Shown here: positions 1 through 14,300 of the stretch, piece by piece
Numbering within the stretch: the first letter of the stretch is position 1
How the letters are laid out: the number at the start of each line of letters is the position of its first letter
Assembly: GCA_038496675.1 (NCBI GenBank)
Contig: CM076652.1
Location: 6,377,717 to 6,441,716 of the forward strand
Source: Rachycentron canadum
Lineage: Eukaryota; Chordata; Actinopteri; Carangiformes; Rachycentridae
Length of the DNA stretch: 64,000 nucleotides
Direction of reading: 5' to 3'
Translations under genes and position numbers: made by a program
The notes under the pieces: model-generated
What the model saw: the letters and a program-made list of their open reading frames with translations, nothing else
The model's database searches: none
Told to the model about the DNA's origin: nothing

Positions 1-449
1 CTGCGCTCTATGGGGGAGAGAGAGAAGCCCCCACCCCTCACCTCCCTTCTTACATCACAGCACCCACCTCAAAACATACCCACCCATCCCACACATCCTC
101 CACACCCACAGTATCATCCATCATCATGCAAAATGGTTATAACATGGTCATAGGAACCGGCATTTTTAAGGTTTGGAGACTTTATAGTGACTTTTCTACA
201 CTTCTCTGTCTCATATACTATTATTACACTTCAACTGTTTGATTTTGCTGCAGATACATTCTGAGTCAAAATACTTTTCCTCCTGAAATGTAAAAATATA
301 GGGTTTGTTGTGTGTTTTCTTCCTCTAATCTTGGGTCTGAGTCTCCTGATCAGTCAGTTAATGTTGTAGTAAAGCTGGGAACAACTTGGGACCGATTGGT
401 ATAGAGTAACCATCACTCCTCTGGTGAAGGGTGAAGGGATCACACTCAC
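1..449. other. no gene recognised
   Basis: Pyrimidine-rich at the left edge (C-rich stretch at about 28-120), then AT-rich DNA. The minus-strand frame of the possible exon at 450-616 stays open across its donor to a stop at about 354. No other signal seen. Confidence 0.4.
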
Positions 450-616
450 TTTCATGACTCCTTGATTGTTTAACATCAGTCCAAATGTGTATTCCCCTCC
501 CTTCTTTAATTTGAAGTAGTAGGAGGAGGTGTGAGCCTCGAGCCGTACGTGGGTTACTGTGTCCCAATGAGAAGATCTGAGGATGTGACTCCAGCTCTTC
601 ATTGGAGGAGGTTTAT
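450..616 (-). other. possible exon of an unidentified neighbouring gene
   Basis: A minus-strand open stretch reading KPPPMKSWSHILRSSHWDT and onward to LKKGGEYTFGLMLNNQ, ending at a good donor (AAA|GTGAGT). It lies after the hydin polyA signal. The acceptor (about 616) is weak, and I do not recognise the protein. It could also be chance coding potential. Confidence 0.3.
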
Positions 617-924
617 CTCACTGTGTGTGTGTGTGGTGTGACAGATCTAACCTTTGGTAATGAGCGTCTCCCCCAGCTCTGCCCTTTCAGATGAGTAGCT
701 AGTCTTACCTACAGTGTGCCAGGTGTCTAACAGCGCACAGGGTGGTTTGGACAAATTAACTCCTTCTGGAAATTTGACACTTTAACACCCAGGTTATCAG
801 GATGGCCAAGAGCCAAAAAACGACTAAACTGTGGATCCTCCTTTGTCACTGAAGCGGCAGAAATGCTGGAAATACTTGACGTGATTGCCCCCATGTGGAT
901 ATGAGAGTGCAATGACAAGCCTGG

Positions 925-1206
925 ACAGGTTTTCTCTGCAAGGTTTATTCCATTAACTATTAAAATATTTATGAACACCTTTGTAACAACTAATTGCTAA
1001 AACCACATAAATACACACAATTCAATTATTGCTTGTATTTTTGGCATTAAGGCTGAAGCTTGAATAAATTATTCATCAACACATGAAACTGAAGCTTCAT
1101 AAAAACACAATAACACAAAAAGATGTGAGTCCAAATTTTCGCTATGTGCATTTACTTTGGGATTTGTGTGCGTTTCCTGTTTGTGTGTGTGTATACATAT
1201 CTCTAT
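925..1206 (-). other. hydin: hydin 3' UTR (approximate)
   Basis: AT-rich stretch after the TAG stop, up to about 20 nt past the first downstream AATAAA. The cleavage point is inferred, not seen. Confidence 0.5.
944..949 (-). terminator. hydin: polyadenylation signal AATAAA
   Basis: TTTATT on the plus strand reads AATAAA on the minus strand, about 260 nt after the hydin stop codon. A good candidate for the end of the hydin transcript. Confidence 0.5.
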
Positions 1207-1416
1207 CTAAGATGAGTTAGGGCGGTAGCCCTTCAGGTAATAGACCCATGAGCAGGGCGTTCTGTGGCCCTCAGAGTGCTGGCTGGAGATGGTCATCTTG
1301 CCAAACCAGGGCCCCACAGAGCTTCCGGCAGGGGCCTCAAAAGACACCAGGATGTTTTGTGTCTTTTTGGAGGGGATGCCATCCACCACTTTAACAGTAA
1401 AGCAGGGGTTGTCCAC
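1207..1416 (-). CDS. hydin: hydin exon 91 (last coding exon)
   Basis: Residues 4929-4997 and TAG stop at 1207-1209. VDNPCFTVKV begins it and SWVYYLKGYRPNSS ends it, two residues longer than the human WVYYLKGITL end. Acceptor TATTCCAG. Confidence 0.95.
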   Translation of the reverse strand: MDNPCFTVKVVDGIPSKKTQNILVSFEAPAGSSVGPWFGKMTISSQHSEGHRTPCSWVYYLKGYRPNSS

Positions 1417-4400
1417 CTGGAATAGGGGTCAATATGGCCTGGGTTAGATCAATTACACATAAAATAATAAGTGAAGAACATTAATCAAACAAAGCATTTT
1501 CTAGAAGCTGGACTGTGGCTGTGTCTGGGATAAATAGGAATAACAGGAGCCTGAAAGGAGCTGGACTGCACCAGTCTCTGTGACTGTTTGAGGTTAAATT
1601 TAATTCAGCTTGATCATACTGGCTGGCAGTGGACCCAGTGTCTGAGAGAAAACAAGCCTCAGTAATTCTTTCCTTGGACTATAAGAAATGTATGGGCTTC
1701 CAGCACAGTGATTGTATTGGAACGTCATCAATCACGTTGGTTCTCAGTTACACTAACGCTTCTTCAGAAACAACACATTTTTAACTTTTGAATCACTCTT
1801 TAATCTGGTTATTCCTCTGTATCTTTAAAAAAAAAAAAAGACTTCAAATGGTACAGGTTCATTACCTGAAAGGAGAACGCAGTGGTCTGCAGGAACACAT
1901 TCTTGAATGGTATAGTGACGTTGCCTCCAGCCTTGATGCTAAACGGCCCCTGGGCTTTGGGAGGGAGACAGATCCCATGTAAGGGAAAAATGTATTCACC
2001 ACCGATTCCTGAGGACAAGCTGAGCTGCCCTCTCACTTCCCCCAGTCGATGAGGCTCAAAGGAAACCTCCACGCTGGCCTCTGATCCTGCCTGGAAGCCT
2101 GGTGAAACACCAACACGTTTGTCCACAGTGAAGTCTGGGCAATCGGTCTGGATGGGAGAGGAGAAGAATATGATAAATATTTCTTCTTCCATTAGTATTT
2201 TGTTCACTTTGAAATATGGTAATAAACTCTCAATAAAACTCTCAATAAAATCTCATTTGTGGCAAAGGCATAAAAACCTAACAAATGAATGAAGTATTTC
2301 TATGTGATTTCAGCTGTCTGGCCCCTGAGTTAATCAGATTAGCTACAATCACGTCTTCTATGGTAAATATAAACAAACATTGATCATGGCATATCATACT
2401 CGTACACAGAGGCTGCTCCTTTGCAAGTAGCCTATTGAGGTATGTGTTGTTTTATAGATGTAAAGGTTGATCATTATATACAGTATAAAATATCTAGTAG
2501 GTATACACATCATACTGAAAGACCAAGGCACCTTCTCCTTTTTTGTGAGTCAATGTCAAGAGAATCAGAAGTGGACATTATCTGAAGTAACACTTTCACA
2601 CAACCCAGAGATCATGTGAGACACATTCTCACCCACTGTAAATGCTCTTAGGTTTAGTTTAGGAGACGGGTGACCCTTGAGTAGAACGTGAAAGAGAAAT
2701 GACAGCGATGTCATTGACACACACATTCGTTGTGAACTCAGTCATTCACAGCTCAATTCACATATTGGCTCAGTCAGACGTGACAGGGACTTTTTCCTAA
2801 GGCGCTGGCAGAGTAAAGTCTGTTTAATGTTGTGTCCACATGATTCAGACATTTACATTCTCACAGGCAGGCAGCTCCTCCAGTTCATGTCTAGATAAGT
2901 TCAGGGTTGTAGCAGCATTTAAGTAATACTCAAACTTTTCTAGAAACAGTCATGATATGTTAAATAATAGACAATAAATGAAATTAAATTAAATTAAATT
3001 AAATGAAAATGATATAAAGAGTAATGTAATGCTTTTACTCGTGTATTTTGATGAATAAATGAATGAATGCAACAAACCTGTTTTTCACAATAAATTATTT
3101 CTTACTCACTCTTACTTTTTTAGATTCTACTAAAAGCAAAGTGGAAAGGAGGATCAGGAAAAACATGATGTGCACCTTAAATTCCTGACTGATTATAAGG
3201 AATTGGACATTTTGTTACCTTGCATGAATACTCTGTTGAGAACCGAGTGTAGTTAATGAACTTGACAAAAACAGAGTGGCTCCTGCCCAGTGAAGTGTTG
3301 AAGTGGACAGTTTTTTCTGGCGGTGGAGGCAGAGCTCTGAGAAGCAGACTGTAGTGGAAGTAGCCCAGTTCATTACTACACAGAGTCAGCCGGGCGGTGG
3401 ACTTGCCTGCAAGCAGAGGCTGGTACTCGAAGCTCAGAGAACCCTAAAGAAGGGACAGAAACAAACACACAGTGTAGCAATTAAAGTTTGCTTGGCACAG
3501 TGCAGTTTTTCACAGTATGAGGACTCTGTAATCACCTTGGACTGTCCTGGCACAGTGTGCTGAGGTGGGACACTAATGTCAGGACATTTACACTCAGCCG
3601 TGAGACAGGTAGCTGTGGTCAAGGGGTTCTCCACCTGTATGGTGGCCGAGGCCTTCCGGCGGACAGTGGTCACCAGCTCAATGGTGGACATGACTTCTGG
3701 AGTTGTGGCCTTGAAGGTAACGAGGTAGAACATGTACTCGTCTGTTACTTCATTGTAAAAAGTCACCTGAGGATAAGAGATAAAGGGTGATGTGAGGACA
3801 AGACTCACACATTTAGACCTCATCTCAAATGTGTGTGTGTGTCATCAGACCTTGGTGACGTACTGCCCCTCTCTGTGTGTAAAGAAGGACATCTTGTATT
3901 CCTTCTTGGCCAGAGCAGGGACATTAATGTACTCTAGACCCTTAAGAGACACTGTGGCATCTGGTTTGTCAGGCTTCAGTACCTCCAAGAGCACACGAAA
4001 CCTAGGTTATGGAAAATGTAAAAAAAAATTTAAATATTCTTGAATACTGGGTAAATACACAAAGAGCGACAAAATGCAGCAAATATAATGCACACTAACA
4101 TCAGCCGGTAGGGTCACACAGCACTTCCACCACAACATAAAAAAAACCTACTGGAGTAAACGTGGGAATTAAAGTTGCTATGATCAATATTTTCATAATA
4201 GCAAATGACAAAACAAACAAAACAACAGGTGAAAGGAATCACTAGTAGGGAGGGATCATCAAAGAATTAAGACCTGAGTCTGCAGCTTTCCTCAGCATTA
4301 CTGAGCTTTAGAGCAAGTTTTGGGCTCATGGTTTGGCTGTCGGCCCAAAACTTTAGTGTTCCCTTCACCCTCGCTTCTCTCATAGAGTCATTTTTGGCTG

Positions 4401-7400
4401 TAGCAGGCAAATGTTTTCAACAAAAAAAGCTTTATAACCTCACTGTATCCTGCCTGTTCAGCACCAAACAGCAGACAGACACAGTAACTGACCGTAGTGG
4501 AACATGTAGAAAGTCATGAGCAGATATATCCATCAGGAGTTGGTATAGACCAAAAACACAGCTAATAGAGAATGAATAGTGGACTCCAAATTAATGATAA
4601 TCTGCTGCTAGCAGCTTTGCTACATCAACGTAGAAGGTAATCAAAACAAGTCAAATTGAACTTGTTTGTCCAAATCAGGTAGTTCATTTGGTCAGAGGTG
4701 CATAAAAGGGTGGAAATAAAACAAAAGGTCAGTGGTGTGTTCACAACTTGGTTCCAGTTCCTACATGTGGTCAAAAATATATATTGTAAAATAAAATAGA
4801 TTTTGTGTTTAAAATTATATCGTTATTACTGTTATTTGTTTGCATACAGTTTGAGAGGTATTAGCTTTATGTCTATGGGTTTTACCGCTGTTGCTTAGAG
4901 AGCCAGTTGTGCACAGGGAGCAGCTGTGTGTGTTGAGTTTTGGCAGGCAGCTCATGCACAATGGTGTCCTCCACCTTGGGAGGATCAGCAGTTCCCTGCA
5001 GGGAGTACAGCATACCTGTCCCATCGGGGAAGGAGAAAAAGACTGATCCCTGAGAATAAAAACAGGAAGATATGCCAAGTCTGAGATTATGTTAATGTTT
5101 CAGTACATTGTTTATACTGTTTTCTTGTCTGAAGTATCTTTTATACTGCACTGCATTGTTGTGTTGATAGGTAAGTGCTTTTTACCTGGTGTTTCGTCCC
5201 ATCAGCGGTCATGGTCAGTGGTCGGTATGTGATTTCGTATGTCAAGTTTTGGAGGGGTTCAAGAGTCACATAAGGCACAGCGCTCCACTGCTCGCCTTCA
5301 ATGACAGGTCTGATGCTGCAACGCTGGTCTGTTGGGTTGAATATGGGTAGGGTCAGGGTGTGAGACCCACGTACTGGGCATACAAAGTTTACCACCTGGG
5401 TACAAGAAACAACAGCAGAAGGGAATCATTAGAACGGACAGAAGAGAAAAAAATATTTACCATGCAGAGAGTTACATTACAAGTAAGAATTCTCACTGAA
5501 GACATAATAAAAAAAAAAAAACTACAGCATTAAAAAAAATACACGCTCTAACCAGAGCACATACAGTCAAAGTGATGCATGTGATTTCCCCTAATGATCA
5601 TCACAAACAAAACCCAAAATAGGTAAATTTCAAAACATATATTTTTCACTACTTAACACCATTATCTGAACAAAAATAAAAACGAATCAGTCAAACCTCT
5701 TTGCTAGTGGAAGGTAGAATGCAGGACCCTGTCACAGTGAGGGTGACGGGTGAGGAGGAGCTCTCAAAAAAGCAAGACAGGTTCTCATATCTTGTGTCAT
5801 TACATAATTCCTTAGGGGCAAAGGTCACATTAAAAGGAACCTCTGTGCCTGGACAGATGTATCCTTTACCCGGCGAGATGGACAACTCCGGAGGAAAATT
5901 CTCTGTTTTCCAGTAGAACCTGGTTACAAAGTAGACAAGACACATATTGTATATCTGTGTAAAGATGGATGTGTGTGTCTGAATTTTGTGAGTTTTTAGC
6001 TTTGAGACAGACAAAATGGATGCTGTATAGTATGTAACCTTACCTGGCACCGATGTCTCCAGTGTTCATCATGACAATCCTCTTCTTGGCCTGGCAGCGC
6101 TGAACTACAGCTCCAAAAGCCAGATGGTCCTGATCCAGCTGGACTTCAACACCCTAACAGTTTAAATTGTAACTTCTTCTTAACATGAATTAATCCAATG
6201 CATAGATTCAAAGTGAACAAACCTCAAGATTTATTGTCATCAGACCATATAAAAAGTTAGGGTAGTTTTATTTAGTGCTTGTCAAGGCAAGCAAATACAC
6301 TTAGCACTGGCTTTATAAAAGATAAGGAAATTGACTTCACATGCTACCTGACAGCAGCCTTGGATCGTCAGCAGGGGGTGTAACAGGCCTGCAAACTCAG
6401 CCTGCAGCTCAGCCTTGAAGGGACGTATGTGCTGAAGAGGTGAGAACTGGATGGCAACATTACAAAAACCACCACTGGCTTTCAGTTTCAGCTCACCTGC
6501 TGGACTAAAGGACAGATCCTGAGGAAGCAGAGTAGAGTAGAGAGGAGGTGAGTAGAGCAGAGGAAAGGAAAGACAAGTATAAAGTATTGCCTGTATGTAA
6601 AGCACTGGTTATCGATGTGTATGTGTGTGTTCCCTACCTTTGGATCCAGTGGTGTGTACGTGTTGAGAAGCAGGGTGAAGGAGATATCCAAAGGGCTGCG
6701 GTTTACCAGAACCACCTCTTTTTTCACCATCTGACCCACCATCAGAGATCCAAGTTTCAAGTTCCTCTGTCTTGGATCCTCCACTTCCAACTAAACAAAT
6801 ACATAATACTAAATATAATATAATACAATATAATACAAAAAATATAATACAAGGATAATCAAATCACAGTAAATGCATTACAATGCACTAATTACTGTAA
6901 ATAAGGACTTATGAGACATTAAACCATAAACAAGAGTAGTCTTGCTCTTGAAAAACTGTTACCACTTATTTGGCTTGATTTTCTTGTAACTGCATGTTTC
7001 TCAGGCACAAGTAGAAATTGTACAAGCAATGCATCCCAAACTCTATCTATAGATCTATATTCAGATGGGGTAGAACAGATAGGATAGATAGAAAAGATTG
7101 ATAGACAGGATTAGGTGGGTGGGTAGTTAGGTAGGTAGGTTTGACTGTGGTACAGAGGCTGGTCTTTTCTCACCTTCATCTCAATGCCTTGCCCAAGTAT
7201 TTCCAGCTGTTTCGTGATGCAGCTGTTTAATATGAAGGTAAGCTTTTCATGGTATCGACATGCCTCACGGGGATAGAAGGTGATTGGAACCTTCATCACA
7301 GCACCAGGGCACAAAATCTCTGATTGAAGGTCCATCTCCAGGTAAGGGGTGCTAATGAACTGACACTGAACACTGAGGAAGAAGAAGAGGAGCACATGAT

Positions 7401-10400
7401 GTTTTCAAATTGGAGTGGGTTTCTAACTCCTATTCTGAGCAGAATAAAACAAACCTTTATGCAGTAAGCAGGTTGATCTTAACACATGGAGCAAAACAGA
7501 CAGACACACGCATAGGTAACTACCTGACATCCCTTTTGCCTTTGTTGCTGATCACAAGTGTCTGAGAGGCCGGCACCATGCCAGGACAGTACAGGAAGCA
7601 CTTGCCAAAGTTGAATTTGGTGAAGGAGAATTCTAGGCTGGATGCTACAGCCCTGCCTTTAATAGCAAAGGTAAATGTTGGCCCATGCTTTACCTGATAA
7701 GATGAGACAAGAGAGAAAATACAGGGGAGAGTGAGGACTGAAGAATAGAAGCTAAAATTACAGCTGATGTCGTTGACTTGATTTCAAAATTACAAAGTCA
7801 CAATGTTGGACTTGGTATTTGTTTTTAGAACCACTGATACCTCTGTACAAACCCTCATAAGATTTTATCTGGCATATCACCTTGACAATCAGTTTGACAT
7901 TGTGGAGGTTACAATCACTCCGAGGACAGAAGAAGAGTGACGATTGCAGCTGATTCCCAACCTCAATGGTTGCATTTTGTGGTTTTGCCTCCAAATGTTT
8001 CAGCAGCTCACTGGGACCCGTTAAGTCAAAATTCACCTCCAGGCTGAATCTTGCCAGGTTGGACACCAGAAGATTAAAGGTGGATTGCTCTGAGATCCCC
8101 ACCTACAAATATTGTACAGGACCTAAGGTGATTGTCATGTTTAAATTTAACAGATGAAGGCATGAGATCAAGCATTTGAGTACTTATGTCTGTAATGTGA
8201 AAGTGTGCTGACCTTTCCAAAGTCCAGAGTGTCTTGCTGGTTGGAGTGGATCTCCCTGAGGCCTCCGTTTGGATTTGTGACTTGAACCAAAGTGCTCATA
8301 GCAAAACAGTCGGCCTTAACAGTGAGTGTGAGTGGCTCTGACCTCCTCTTCACCCTTAGAGCCAACCTGAAGCTCACATAGCCTTCCTGGCACGGTGTGA
8401 AGGATACTGACAACGGCAACCTGCACAAAGAAGTTCACAACAATTATCTACAATATGTTTATTCGAGGGAGAATGGTGATACCACACGCAACAGAGCATC
8501 TTTAAATTATTTCTGATTTGAATTTTGAAAGTCAAATCAAATTTGTATGTTATTTGTGTCATTAACCTGTCTTTGGGTGACACTGTGCCACTCGCAGGCT
8601 GCAAAACGAGACTTGACTGTTGGTCTTCACAGAGAAGAGATGACTGTAGGACCGAGAAGTGAAAAGCCTCCTCATCCCCGTTCACCAGATCAACTGTCTG
8701 CTGCACTTTACGACCTATGCATGGAGATACACACATGCACACCACCCACACGCATACAGATATTTGTGATACATTGAGAGTATTCCCTATGCTATTTATT
8801 TTAACCTATTAAAGATTATAATTGGTGCATAAAAGCATTTTGAAATTTTATTCACGTAGAGCTCTAATTTTTCCCATTACGAAGCGAGGGCTAATGTAGT
8901 TACAGCATCTTACAGCATGTTCAGAATCATTTGTCATACAATGATTCATATACGTGAACGTATATACTAGACATAGGCATCCATTATACCATTATTATGG
9001 CCACGCAGACTTACCTCAGGGAATTGAACATTTGAATACTGTGTTTGAATTCTCATGATACTTGTTTAACTCTAATGAAGTGGATTATATTATTCATCAG
9101 TGGTATTTGTCTGGTAAAGTGATTAGATTTGTTTTAGCTCCACGCACTGTTCAAAAAGGTGCAGAATGAGCCTGGCACAGCAGCTGTGGTCTGCATGTTT
9201 CTCAGTATAAGATGTCACAAGGTTGAATTAAACTGGATTCACAGGTTTATGCAATGCAAAACTTCATCTTATGTCAGGGGAGGCAAGTATTTTTGTTGAG
9301 GGGTCAGATTTACACACACTGTCATATTTTTATAAGTTAGTTATACCCACAATGTATCCTTCATCCTATTGAAGTGATTTGAGTTGTGAGAAGTAAACCA
9401 TACCTCACTCATGTTTAAGTTGGTGCAGATTGAAACAAACTCCCACAGTGAACTTTGCATTGTATGTCTAGTGTGTGTATTGTAACATGTGAAATTCATG
9501 CACTGTCACGTCAGTAAAAAATAACTAAATACTCAGATAGCGCATAATGGTTAATATGTGGTAAACGAGTTGATGAATGTTTCATACCAACAAGCAGTTC
9601 TCCCAAGTCAAGGTGAGGTTTGCTGAGATAGAGAAGTGGTTCTCTGGTGTTGCCCACACACAGGAAGGGAACAGACAGTGACAGAGCCTCAATCACAAAA
9701 CTCCAGTATGACTCCACCACATCCAGCTGCTCAGCTATGTACTCAAAACACATCTGCGCGCACACACACACACACGCACACGCACACGCACACATCAGAT
9801 CATAAAAAATGGCTAACAATTTAAGAAGAAAAAAATTGTTTGAACAGATTAGATCAACTGAAATTAGCTAAAAATAGATAAAACATGATGAAACTGATTA
9901 AATGCAGGGAATGATGCGGTTAAGATTAGATGAGCTGTGATAACGTGGGACATGGGGAGATAGGGACACTGAAACAGTGATGAAAGGGAGAGCAAAAATT
10001 TAAAATAAGAAGAGAGAGACTGAGATTGACTGATGTGAAATAAAGAACTATGAGAGGGGAATAAAATGACAGATAAATATTAGCTCTCTACCTCTACTAT
10101 GAAGACTGTTGTGTTTCTCCATCCTTACCTCCACTCTCTTTCCAGGTTGGATAGCACCACATGGAGTGAGACAGTGAAATGGGCTTTCATCTGCATCTTC
10201 ACACTTCCACTTGAATGAGTAGGGTTTACTAGTTGGGTTCACCACAGAAAATCTCCTATGGAATAAACATGCACATGTACTCAGGAGTTGGGGTGTAGTC
10301 TGATGACAAAGCTCTCATCTCTCTTTCTGTCTCTTACCGTGGTGATGGCACAGAGAAGCCAACAGCGTTGAACTCTATAATCCTGGTGTTAGGGTCAAGA

Positions 10401-11271
10401 GAGTCCCTGAATTCAGGGTTGCGGTGGTTCCCACTGATGTAGTCTGACTCCTCAAGGTCAATGTGGCAGTGGGGCTGTAGGCTGCAGCCACACACTGAGA
10501 TACAGGGCGCCTGATCCCCACCCTTCAAGTTTGGGATACTGGAAGAAAAAAAGTATCAAGCATCTATTCCATTATACTTTTGAAAACATATAGTTTATAG
10601 CAAAATAGTTTTCATAGCATATTTTGCAACCCTAGTTATGCAGATTAACTTTTTGGATTTAAGTTGCAATTAACCTGAACCAGTGTTAATGTTTTAGTCG
10701 CCAATGGATCTGCAAGAACAAGTAATCCACAAGATAGACCTCAAAGCTTATAAGAAATTCTGTAAATTGTCATGTATTAACAACAAGCAGTTAGTGTATC
10801 ATCTTGACATTGTATTTACCTGCAGAACAGCCTGCCCTGAAACTGGGCCAACTCCAGAGGAGCAAAGCGAACATTAAAGTTCTGCATGGACCCAGGCTCT
10901 ATGTCCCCTATGCTGGGCTCTACACTGAAAGGTGGCAGCTCAGGGCTCCGCATCAGAAGAGACATCACACTGGCCAGAGCGCTGGCAGGACGAGCGCCTG
11001 TCAGCGCTCCTGATGATCTGCTGCCAGGTCGAGAGATGGAGGAGTCATCTGTTATAGACACACACACATGCCCACATGTGCACAGTTTCATCCTCCATTT
11101 TTAAAAGCATTCAAATATAAAGTTAACTTTGTGATATGCAATATCACTGTACTACCTCCTTGGTCATTGTTGACAGTTTTACTGCTGGGATCCATGAGGA
11201 CCTCCCAGGAGAATTCCAGTTTGACATTACCCTGATTCTCTATCTGCAGTCTGCACACACACACGCACGCA

Positions 11272-11348
<77 letters not shown>

Positions 11349-14300
11349 ACAAACACAAACACACACACACACACACACACACAATAAAGAGATAGTACAG
11401 ATATATTTTAATTTTCTGTTGTCCACTGTGGTAGTCCATGAATCAATGTCATAGAGATGAAGGAATTCTATGGTTTGCTACCATGTAGTCTAGGCCCAGT
11501 TTGGGACCACATCATCATTTTGATGGCCAGAATTTCATTGTAATTTTGATTTTCAATATTTCAATCAACTTCAATATTTCAATTTTTTAATAATATCTCA
11601 GGATTTGTAAGTTTAAATTCTAATTTTTTTTGCATGATCTCTTGTTGGCTCAGTATTTGTTATATCTAGTTGAACGAAACAGCTTATACTGTACACAGTG
11701 CCTGACTTACTGGTGGAGTCTGGTCTGGTAAAGCATGGTGTCTTTGAAGTGGATGGTTTCGGAGTTGCAGCTGAACTTCACATAGTCACAAACTGCGCTG
11801 ATACGCAATTCCAACTCCCGCTGCGAGCCCTCGACCACAGAGCAGCAGGGCTCAGGATCCGTCTTTATCACCTGCATGCGTATATGATTGTTCAGCAATA
11901 ACTGTGAAGCGGTAACTCTCTTCAACATCTTGTTAACAACATATATACCTTATTCTTCCCAGGTTGCTGTGGCTGTGTTCCTGAAGCCTGCTTTGAGTCA
12001 CTCAACCACTGAACTGTCCTCTGTCGATCGTCCCAGTCGACCACCTGCTCTAGTGGCTGCTGGAACTCCACCTGACAGACCTTGCATCTCATTGGCTGGC
12101 TGTCCAGAGTCACTGGCTGATTGGAGCTAAAGGTGACAGTCACTTCCTTGGAACAACCGGCATGAAGGTGTCCCACCTGTAATAAAAATCTGATTCTTTT
12201 TAATCACATACTGCCAAGCATATGAATAAGAGGGCATAGTTTCAGAACACTACAGTGGATGTTATGTAATGTCGCAGCAGGGAAACCACTCGTGGCGAGT
12301 GCATGTTGCTCCATCAACTGTTAGTTTGGATTTGGAGTTACAAATAGCAACTACTTCATATTATATCAGTGTTTTATTTGTTTGTTGTATTGAATGAATA
12401 TGATTGTACAATATATTTTTACTAATTTCACAATCTGTGCCCCAATCTGTCCCTACTTAAACATTTCTAATGTACCCCTTCCTCCCTTCAATGCTGTACC
12501 TGTGGTGAAAAGATGACATGGGGTATCCCAGGAGGCCACTCAAACCGCACCACCTGGCTGCTGCTATGGTTGGTCATGGTGAAACTCTCTTGGTAGAGAC
12601 AATCTACATGGCAGTCACCAAAATTCAGCGCTTCATAATTACCTGTGAGAGAATAGGTGATCCAGGATAAGAAATGACCTTCAGTGTTACTAAATCACAG
12701 TATTTCAGGACAAGGCCTCTACTCATGATTAATATACCTACATTTCCCATCTTCCTCCTCTATTCCTACAATGTGATTTTTCTTTTTTTCTCAAGTATCC
12801 TGCCCTGCTTTCTTTCCTTACCATTCTCATCATCTTCTGCAATCATCTCCTCAGATGACCTGCTGATGTTGTCGAGAGAGACGATTTCCTGGTAAGTCTC
12901 TCCGGTCAGTTGGATTATGGTGTTGCTGTACTGGTTGTACTCCACCTGCAGGGTCATCTTGGCTTTCACACTCAGGAGCTTGTAAGAGAGAAAACTGACC
13001 TCAAGCTTCACCTGTTCATTTACATCCAGCCTCAGAATGGCTCTGTGCACAAAGTGATGCTCTGTGGAAGAAGTAAAAGGGGGTGACTGTTTCGAGAATA
13101 GAAGAGTAGCCTATGTTGCTCATGAAATTATTGACTTTTAGCCAAAAACAACAATATCACAATTTTAGGGATGTTTTTCAGTAAAAATAGAAAAATATTT
13201 CAGTGGTCATTTCTAAATTACATGCACTGAATTGTTGATTAATTACTATCACAATGTGATAGATGAGAAAACCTTGCAGGTTATGACCAGCTGAAATAAT
13301 CAAAAGCCACATGCTGCGTTATACTGTCAGATCTCCAACCCGTGGTTTTGGAATCATGTCAATCATAACCATAGTCAAACCAGGAAATATCAGTACAAGT
13401 ACTAGTCAGTGTACTTGACAAGAACACAATTATAGTACTCATATACAATGGGAAAGCCTCTTTCAGATTCACTTGTACCAATGAGAAATTATATTAGCTT
13501 GCAATCCAAGTTGACGTCAGGTCCTTTGTTTAGGACTTAGTGTTGACAAGTGGATGCTGGCGTATAGACGAGACTAATGAAATACTGAGCCTTAGCTATT
13601 ATAGAAGCAACAGTAACTTTAGTGCATTAGAAACTTACTATGCAAAAGTGAAAAGAACATCTTATCATATAAGCTTAACTTAATTGATTATTTAAGAGAA
13701 GATGCATGTTACTGTAGAGAGTTTTATGGGTTTGGGTTGTACCTGAGTCAGTGGTGCCCTCCAGCTGTGTGGACTCAATGGAGCAGCAAGTGTTATCAGG
13801 AGCAGCTTTGAGGGTGAACACACCATGTTTATCCAGCATGTCAAGCTGGACCTACACAATGGATTCACAAAAACCTTTATTTCCAAAGTTCCCCGGCATC
13901 TTATCTACTGTATTACTGTCATGTGGGCATTGTAAATACAGGAGATTCTGGTTTTCTTGTAATTAAAGTAACTATCTAATGTTGTTAAGACATTTTTGGA
14001 AAAGTTATTTTGACGGGTGGCACAGATCAATGACAAACTAAATGGACAGAGAAATGTGTCTCACCTCAGCTGGGACATTTCCATCATTCAGCAACACCAG
14101 GGGCAGGGAATGTCTCCGCCCAACCATTACCCGTCTGAACTGCAACATTGGGTTTCCTCCGCTGTTCCTCAGTGATGGTCGCACCACACACACACTGGGC
14201 AGATTGCCCTCTCCCATGAGGTCAAACTCCAGCACCTTGGTCTTAAATGTGGGTGTCATTCTGGATCCGCAGGAGGAAAAAGAAAGGTGGGCAGTGGTCA

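Noticed and set aside
709..937. The frame at 727-978 as an extra hydin exon
   Set aside because: It lies past the stop codon and polyA signal, reaches its own stop before the donor at 708, and matches no part of HYDIN.
4815..5078. An 87-codon minus-strand frame
   Set aside because: It overlaps exon 86 in the wrong frame; the frame that reads FPDGTGMLYSLQG matches HYDIN.
11088..11439. Open frames full of Cys-Val or His-Thr repeats
   Set aside because: They are translations of the CA/TG microsatellite, not proteins. The same holds for frames at 22034-22361 outside the real exon 44.
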